Program-made: the position numbers and the translations under genes
Shown: piece by piece, positions 21,512 through 26,227 of the stretch
Layout of the letters: each line of letters begins with the position of its first letter
Position numbering within the stretch: position 1 is the first letter of the stretch
Assembly: GCA_024232355.1 (NCBI GenBank)
Contig: JAAEPW010000142.1
Span: 1-26,227 of the forward strand
DNA length: 26,227 nt
From: Chloroflexota bacterium
GTDB lineage: Bacteria; Chloroflexota; Anaerolineae; B4-G1
Direction of reading: 5' to 3'
Notes under the pieces: generated by a model
Told to the model about the DNA's origin: nothing
Database searches by the model: none
The model's input: the letters and a program-made list of their open reading frames with translations, nothing else

Positions 21512-23524
21512 TCAAAGACCTAACGATTTTATCTGCTCGACCACGGCATACACATCCACCGATTCGGTACGTCCCTTGACCTGGAGAGGCCCCAGGCTCT
21601 TGAGCACCAAATCGTCACGTTCCTTCACCGCCTCGGCAGTCGGCCCATTGATCAAAATTGGGTGCTCTGAGTAATTTTTTGTCATCGACTCTAATCGCGC
21701 GGCCACGTTGACTGTATCGCCGATCACAGTGTACATCAACCGTTCGAGGGAGCCGATCTGTCCGGCCACAGCCTCGCCGGTGCTGATGCCAACGCCGTTA
21801 TCAATGGGTGCTTCGCCACGCGCCACGCGCCGCTGGTTGAGTACGACTAGTCGCTCCCGCATCGCCAGTGCCGCTGCTACCGCGCGCCATTCTTTGTTTG
21901 TCTGATCAACCGGTGCACCAAAGACAGCCACAATCGCGTCGCCGATAAAATTGTTGATATAGCCGCCCCACGGACGGATGGCGTCGGTCATCTCTGTCAA
22001 ATATTCGTTGAGCAAGGCCACCAACTCTGCTGGACTCATTTGCTCCGATATGGTAGAAAAGCTACGAATGTCTGAAAAGAGGACGGCTATCCAGAGTGTC
22101 TCGCCGCCAAGTTCTAGTTTGCCATCGAGTAACTTTTCGCGGACATCGGGTGAAACGACGCGTCCAAAGATGTCACGCTCCCGCTCCCGCTCCCGCAGAC
22201 CGGCCGTCATCGTGTTAAAGGTGTGTGCCAGCACCCCCACCTCGTCACTCGAACGAACATCCACGCGTGCTGTCAGGTCGCCCTCTTGCACGCGTTGCGC
22301 CATACGGCCGAGTTCGGTCAGTGGATTGCTGATGCTGCCAGAGATGACGATGGCGCCGATCAAACTGACGATCCCCGCCAGAACGAGGACGACGCCGAAC
22401 AGACTACCGAGCAAAGTCGGCAGGCGTTCGAACTCTTGTCCAGTTTCGATCAGTCTGGCCAGTACCTGCAACGCATAACTCTCAGGCTGTGCCACCGTTA
22501 CACCCCAGCCAAACCCCTCAAAATTGGAGAGTTGCGCGGGGGCATCGTAAAAGTTGCTGCCACTGGTATGTGCATACCCTACGATGTCACGCCCGCCCGG
22601 GCTATCTACCAGGATAAAGCCAGCGCCCTCGGCTCCAGGCTGAGCTTTCAGTGCTTTGAGTGCGGGAGCATATTCTTGCTGCTCCACGTTGCTCGTATCG
22701 CTGAGGATCAACGATGTATTGTGGGTCGAAGCGGTGTCTGCGATCAAAAGTCCATCGGACGTAAACACGCGAATGTCGGCGCTGGCGCTGGCCGCTTTTT
22801 GCGAGAGACGGCGCTGCAGATCTGTCAACCGGACCAACGCGCGGATCACGCCCAGAATCTCTTTGCTGTCGGGATCAACGATAGGCAGTGCGACACTGAC
22901 CACGGGGGCGTTGATGCTGGCGTCTGAGTGGACGTCGGTGATGCCAATACCTGCGATGCCTTGAGCGTGGGCGGCCTGCCACCAGGCGGCGTCGGCGTGG
23001 GTCACCTGCTCGATGGGCCGCGTGACCAGCACGTTGACGCCGCTGGCTTCGGTAACGAGGATCTCGACGAACGGTGTCTCGGGCCGTTCAGGCTGCTTGA
23101 ACACGAACGACAAGGCGGGCGAGAAAACCGTCTGGGTGATGGGAACAAACAGGCTGCCCTGCAATTGTGCCCTAACCTCGTCAGGTGAAAGCCCGACCAG
23201 TCCGCTTTGCTGGGCGGCGAGCGTTCCGTGTCTCGCGGCTTCGATCACGACGCGCTCTTCACTCCAGCGCCGCACGTCGGCTATGCGTTCGAGCAGGTAG
23301 CCATCAATATCGGTGGCGGTGTCAGTGGCTGCACCGGAGAGATTGCGCCCGACCACTTCAGATCGAAGCGAGTTTTCAGTTCCACGCAGGCGCGTGGAAA
23401 AGTTATCGAGTTGTGCAAAGGTCAGCGACTTTACAATCATACCGACAGTGACAAGCGGCACCAGACTGAGCAAGAGCATCAAAGCGCCGATCTTGTACCG
23501 GAGGCTGGAACGAAATCTTGCCAT
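21512..23524 (-). CDS. Transmembrane sensor class III nucleotide cyclase (dCache-HAMP-cyclase)
   Basis: From ATG 23524 (GGAAG 7 nt upstream) a 670-residue membrane cyclase: membrane helix about 12-32, large extracytoplasmic Cache-like sensor about 36-370, second helix about 375-405, HAMP about 405-455, short S-helix, and class III cyclase domain about 475-665. Metal ligands are present in FSDIRSF (Asp485) and FIGDAIVAVF (Asp529), and the transition-state Asn and Arg in TVIGDTVNVAARLE. The lysine that selects adenine in GG-x-x-x-K is Asn525 here, while the Asp partner in IGDTVN remains. It should make a cyclic nucleotide, with specificity uncertain. 28 nt after the lipoprotein gene; a longer frame to 23620 overlaps it and is rejected. 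Confidence 0.88.
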   Translation of the reverse strand: MARFRSSLRYKIGALMLLLSLVPLVTVGMIVKSLTFAQLDNFSTRLRGTENSLRSEVVGRNLSGAATDTATDIDGYLLERIADVRRWSEERVVIEAARHGTLAAQQSGLVGLSPDEVRAQLQGSLFVPITQTVFSPALSFVFKQPERPETPFVEILVTEASGVNVLVTRPIEQVTHADAAWWQAAHAQGIAGIGITDVHSDASINAPVVSVALPIVDPDSKEILGVIRALVRLTDLQRRLSQKAASASADIRVFTSDGLLIADTASTHNTSLILSDTSNVEQQEYAPALKALKAQPGAEGAGFILVDSPGGRDIVGYAHTSGSNFYDAPAQLSNFEGFGWGVTVAQPESYALQVLARLIETGQEFERLPTLLGSLFGVVLVLAGIVSLIGAIVISGSISNPLTELGRMAQRVQEGDLTARVDVRSSDEVGVLAHTFNTMTAGLRERERERDIFGRVVSPDVREKLLDGKLELGGETLWIAVLFSDIRSFSTISEQMSPAELVALLNEYLTEMTDAIRPWGGYINNFIGDAIVAVFGAPVDQTNKEWRAVAAALAMRERLVVLNQRRVARGEAPIDNGVGISTGEAVAGQIGSLERLMYTVIGDTVNVAARLESMTKNYSEHPILINGPTAEAVKERDDLVLKSLGPLQVKGRTESVDVYAVVEQIKSLGL

Positions 23525-23552
23525 AATATCACTTCCATTTGCATACAATGTT

Positions 23553-24635
23553 TCACTCAACCAGAGTGACTTGAAAACTAACCGCATGTTGCGCGGCCTG
23601 ATAAAGCTTGGCAACCGCATCGGCTTTGAGTTGTTTGGCCAACCCCTTTAGTTCTTCTATCTGCGGTATGGCAGTGGCCATATCTTTGGCCTGGAGAGTC
23701 TCCGTGCACTTGTCTTGAATGATGGCGCTCTGTGTTTGAACGTTTATCGCAGCCTTGACGGCTGTCTCTTGCCCATCGAGTAATTCGGCAATTTGCCGCG
23801 CATAGCCCACTGTGCCAAAGCCGTCACCCGGATTTTGAGCCGTGCCACTGCCATCGTGATCGCTAAAACGCGCCCCGGCAGCGCCATCGAGGATGTTGAT
23901 CGAGTGTTCTAGATGAGCGCGCATCTCTGGAAGCGCGCCGATGGCAGCCGCATTGACGGCGTTTTGCACGTGCTGTAGGGCGATGTCAGTTTGCGCTACG
24001 AGACCGAGGGCAAATGCTGTGTTGAGCGGTGTCGCCGGCTCATCCTCGTTTCTGACGAATAACCGCCGCGCGCTCGCCAGTGCATCGCCATCGAGTCCGC
24101 CGGCGAAAACAACCTCACCGGTTGGAGTAGCGCTACCCGCTACCGGTTCGAGCGTGACATGGAAGCGTGCATAGCGGCTCAACAAGTTCTCACTGTTGGG
24201 CGAGTTCCACGCTAGAGTAATGCTGCCATCGGATTCCAGATTGAGCACGCCGACGCTGATTGGCGTACCGTCATCACTGAGCAGCCACCCCTGGTATGCC
24301 TGGCCATCTGGTGGCGCAGGACCCCCCGTCAGTTCTAGGATGAATTGGTCGGCTGTGGCGAGATTATCCCGAAAACTGGCCGTGCCATCAGCCTGGATGG
24401 TGGGAGCTGGTTCCGCAGTGGGTGTATCTGCTGCTTCCGGCGCGGGTGGGAGGGTGGCAGTGGATGCTGCAGCAGGTGGTTCCGTTGACTCGGACTCGAC
24501 AGCCGGTACGGAGGTGGGGGGGGCCGCTGGCGTAGGTGCGGCGGTCGGTGTTGCGGGAGGCATCTCCTCCGGTCCAGGTCCGCAAGAGACAAGCAACAAC
24601 AATAGAATAGATATAACTAACACACAGTATTTCAT
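23553..24635 (-). CDS. Lipoprotein with RskA-like (anti-sigma-K) domain
   Basis: A 360-residue predicted lipoprotein: signal peptide with lipobox LLLVSC (Cys18), Pro/Ala/Thr/Glu-rich spacer about 20-85, then a domain about 88-185 resembling the extracytoplasmic part of RskA-type anti-sigma factors (YQGWLLSDDGTPISVGVLNL, NLLSRYARFHVTLEP, PTGEVVFAG). The C-terminal half (about 205-360) is helical, with DHDGSG...NPGDGFG near 260 and several His residues. It lacks the membrane helix and cytoplasmic sigma-binding part, so it is not an anti-sigma factor itself. Directly upstream of the sensor cyclase, it could present a ligand to the Cache domain (inference). AGGAG lies 9 nt before the ATG. Confidence 0.82.
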   Translation of the reverse strand: MKYCVLVISILLLLLVSCGPGPEEMPPATPTAAPTPAAPPTSVPAVESESTEPPAAASTATLPPAPEAADTPTAEPAPTIQADGTASFRDNLATADQFILELTGGPAPPDGQAYQGWLLSDDGTPISVGVLNLESDGSITLAWNSPNSENLLSRYARFHVTLEPVAGSATPTGEVVFAGGLDGDALASARRLFVRNEDEPATPLNTAFALGLVAQTDIALQHVQNAVNAAAIGALPEMRAHLEHSINILDGAAGARFSDHDGSGTAQNPGDGFGTVGYARQIAELLDGQETAVKAAINVQTQSAIIQDKCTETLQAKDMATAIPQIEELKGLAKQLKADAVAKLYQAAQHAVSFQVTLVE

Positions 24636-24721
24636 TTTCGATCTCCTATCTCATTCTGTCGGGGACAAGTCTCATCACTTGCCCTGCTGAAATGACCAAC
24701 AAATGTATTGGATACCCTTCC

Positions 24722-24751
24722 AGTATAAGGGCATACACCATCTTGCGTCAA
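24722..24751 (-). promoter_or_regulatory. Promoter of the lipoprotein-cyclase operon
   Basis: On the minus strand TTGACG (24751 to 24746), an 18-bp spacer and TATACT (24727 to 24722). Predicted start near 24715, about 80 nt before the lipoprotein ATG. No GTAAC triple box is present here. Confidence 0.65.
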
Positions 24752-24814
24752 TCATTCTCGATGTAAATCACGAGTGAAAAAGGAATGGTCTTGTAAACAA
24801 TTCTTTTATCAAGT

Positions 24815-24846
24815 GAATTAATTCGCCAGGGCGGCATAATTAATTC
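24815..24846 (-). terminator. Hairpin after the truncated cyclase gene
   Basis: GAATTAATT (24815-24823) and AATTAATTC (24838-24846) are perfect inverted repeats around a GC-rich centre that can pair further (GCC/GGC). It begins about 19 nt past the stop of the cyclase gene at 24865. No long T run follows on the minus strand, so termination strength is uncertain. Confidence 0.45.
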
Positions 24847-24864
24847 TCTGTTGGATGCCCGGGT

Positions 24865-25854
24865 CTATTTGGATAATGCGTAAACGTGTACTGGCGCCGA
24901 CTTGCCCTTTACCATTGTGGGCGGCATCGCCTGGGCGTCGACCGTGTTCTGTACCGCTTGATAAACGTCATCGCTGACGAGGACAGTGGTCCCCAGCTCT
25001 TTGTTCAGCGACTCGATGCGTGCTGCCACGTTGACCGTGTCGCCGATCACGGTGTATTCGATGCGGTCAGGGCTGCCGATGCTCCCGGCGACCATATCGC
25101 CGCACGCAATCCCGATGCCGATCTGCAACACAGGGCCGTCACTGGCGTGCTGTTCCTGGTTAAAGCTATCGAGGGCCTGGCAGATCGCCAGCGATGCCCG
25201 CACTGCCCGCTGCGCATGATTGTTGTGCGGCACGGGCACGTCAAACAGAGCCATAAAGCCATCGCCCGTGAATTTATTGATCCAGCCGCCCTCTGTCTGA
25301 ATCACTGGCTCTACCAGCGCAAAGTAGCGGTTGAGCAGAGCGACGATTTCCGTTGCGGTCATTCTCTCCGAGAGAGCCGTGTAATCACGAATGTCGACGA
25401 ACAGCACGCTGGCGGTCACGATCTTGCCGCTCATAGACACCCCGTTCGCCATCACCTGCTCGGCGAGTTCGGGCGAGATGTAGCGACCAAAGGCGTCGTG
25501 CAACCGCTCGCGCAGCCCCTGTGTCATTCTGTTAAAGCCTGTGTAGAGCGCGGCGAATTCATCGGTGGTTGTCACATCAAGATGCGCGTTGATGTCGCCC
25601 GCTGCGACATTGTGCATCGCTGTCACCATATTGCCCGCCAATTGATGTACATCCTGTGACATTGCCAGGGCGATGCCGATCATAAAGGCGGTGACGACCA
25701 CAATGAGGCCCACAATCCATACAATGAGAGGTACAAGTAGAGAAAGTGTATTCTCAAGCCCCAATTCTTGCTGGTTCTGACGGATTCTGTGGTTGGTAAG
25801 GTGGATAAAATATGCTAAACTAGCAGTCTGTCGGAGTGAAATTTTACGTTCCAT
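24865..25854 (-). CDS. HAMP-class III adenylate cyclase, 5' end replaced by a mobile element
   Basis: A 329-residue frame: one membrane helix about 40-66, HAMP about 66-125 and class III cyclase domain about 135-325. The catalytic set is complete: Asp154 (LFVDIRDY), Lys194 in GGWINKFTGD (adenine-selecting), Asp197, and TVIGDTVNVAARIE. It should make cAMP if expressed. The frame begins inside the repeat element 25820-26027, so about the first eleven residues are encoded by the element's terminal repeat, and no upstream sensor domain or first membrane helix of the gene remains. The ATG has only a poor site. Most likely a 5'-truncated remnant, possibly still translated. Compare the intact sensor cyclase at 21512-23524. 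Confidence 0.75.
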   Translation of the reverse strand: MERKISLRQTASLAYFIHLTNHRIRQNQQELGLENTLSLLVPLIVWIVGLIVVVTAFMIGIALAMSQDVHQLAGNMVTAMHNVAAGDINAHLDVTTTDEFAALYTGFNRMTQGLRERLHDAFGRYISPELAEQVMANGVSMSGKIVTASVLFVDIRDYTALSERMTATEIVALLNRYFALVEPVIQTEGGWINKFTGDGFMALFDVPVPHNNHAQRAVRASLAICQALDSFNQEQHASDGPVLQIGIGIACGDMVAGSIGSPDRIEYTVIGDTVNVAARIESLNKELGTTVLVSDDVYQAVQNTVDAQAMPPTMVKGKSAPVHVYALSK

Positions 25855-26027
25855 TTGTGGCCTATTTGTGAGTCTAAGTAGAGCTTCGTGCCCTAGTTTT
25901 GGTCAAATACAGACCCGAGCAGAAAAAAAAAAAAAAAAATCACGCATTCTGACAGGTTGTTGGCCCAATAACAGATAAAAGTGGAACATTTTTGCAGAAT
26001 AATTTTTTCTCTCCGACAGCCTGCTAG
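25820..26027. mobile_element. Miniature inverted-repeat element, copy B (208 bp)
   Basis: CTAGCAGTCTGTCGGAG (25820-25836) and its inverted partner (26011-26027) match at 16 of 17 positions, and similarity continues a few bases inward (GAAA). The ends are those of copy A at 20967-21093, but the interior is unrelated and longer, with a run of 17 A at 25923-25939. The left end lies inside the cyclase reading frame and the right end lies 32 bp before the transposase-like start at 26060. It may be a derivative of that element, or an independent insertion. Confidence 0.72.
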
Positions 26028-26059
26028 GGCTATTGATCTTTCTCTAGAGGACAAAGCAT

Positions 26060-26227
26060 ATGTTATTATCGGGTCGTAAAAGGAAATGTAGTACAGAAAA
26101 AGAGTTCAACCCACTGGACAACAAGTCAAAACAAATATGTCTGTTCATTGAGCAAGAGGAATATGATCGGATTATCCAGGAACCGCAGGCATTTCGCGAG
26201 TGTATGGATCAGAACATAGAACGGTAT
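26060..26227 (+). CDS. Probable transposase, N-terminal fragment cut by window end
   Basis: An open frame of 56 codons running off the window, from ATG 26060 with AGAGGA 6 nt upstream. After a basic start (MLLSGRKRK) it reads ICLFIEQEEYDRIIQEPQ and AFRECMDQNIERY, a pattern I associate with the N-terminus of transposases common in Chloroflexi and cyanobacteria, where the text continues with PELFP. The catalytic domain is outside the window, so the family cannot be fixed. Its position next to copy B suggests an insertion sequence starts here. Confidence 0.45.
   Translation, partial: MLLSGRKRKCSTEKEFNPLDNKSKQICLFIEQEEYDRIIQEPQAFRECMDQNIERY

Noticed and set aside
23525..23620. N-terminal extension of the sensor cyclase
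   Set aside because: It overlaps the lipoprotein coding end, and the ATG at 23524 has a GGAAG site directly followed by a membrane helix.
24196..24690. 164-residue plus-strand frame rich in Gly, Ala and Val
   Set aside because: It mirrors the Pro/Ala/Thr-rich spacer of the lipoprotein gene on the opposite strand.
26028..26059. Remaining N-terminal part of the truncated cyclase beyond element B
   Set aside because: Only 32 bp separate the element from the transposase-like start, and the minus-strand translation shows no membrane or sensor sequence.

Overview
The window looks like a chromosomal segment of a Chloroflexi-type bacterium (Anaerolineae or a relative). This is inferred from the kinds of proteins present: Pro/Thr-rich linkers, a Thermus-like EF-P, a roadblock/COG2229 GTPase cluster, a TPR-LCP protein, an adenosine-specific kinase and HAMP-cyclases. 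No rRNA or other taxonomic marker is present, so the assignment is tentative. I see no tRNA, rRNA, CRISPR array or phage.

Layout. Positions 1-466 hold no gene: a kissing-hairpin palindromic element, a promoter firing leftwards out of the window, a 151-bp element with 12-bp terminal inverted repeats, and a terminator. Positions 467-8201 are one leftward gene string: ParA ATPase, PAS/GAF membrane-anchored sensor without a kinase, bactofilin with a zinc-ribbon tail, small GTPase (COG2229/CvnD type), two roadblock/LC7 proteins and a membrane vWA protein. Together they resemble the parts list of cell-polarity systems (MglA/MglB, SofG-bactofilin, ParA-bactofilin) in an arrangement I do not recognise as described. 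Positions 8353-10251 encode a TPR-LCP cell-wall protein (leftward). Positions 10529-12159 are a rightward efp / Cys-rich protein / HAD operon. Positions 12156-15094 are a leftward Fur-family regulator / CbiM / CbiQ / CbiO metal-uptake operon with a clear promoter and operator. Positions 15327-16432 carry a DUF402 protein and BioY. Positions 16665-20200 run rightward: single-domain response regulator, adenosine-specific kinase, HDDC2-type HD phosphohydrolase, DUF192, and a LysM/M23 endopeptidase. Positions 20229-26227 are mostly leftward and partly decayed: DUF2007, a frameshifted YgbA_NO-family pseudogene, two mobile miniature elements sharing the same ends, an RskA-like lipoprotein / cyclase / pseudo-receiver operon, a 5'-truncated cyclase and the start of a probable transposase.

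The main regulatory observation is a 58-bp promoter architecture present three times (169-226, 8249-8306, 10394-10451), always on the minus strand and aligning without gaps: three GTAAC-type units at exactly 11-bp period, followed 21 nt later by a TATAAT/TACAAT -10 box and no good -35. This is the geometry of promoters activated by OmpR/PhoB-family regulators. It ties the ParA/bactofilin/GTPase cluster and the LCP protein into one regulon with an unseen gene left of the window.

Limits: all family calls are from reading the translations; no database search was run. Several starts were moved inward from the longest ORF on the basis of ribosome binding sites, and each such case is noted.
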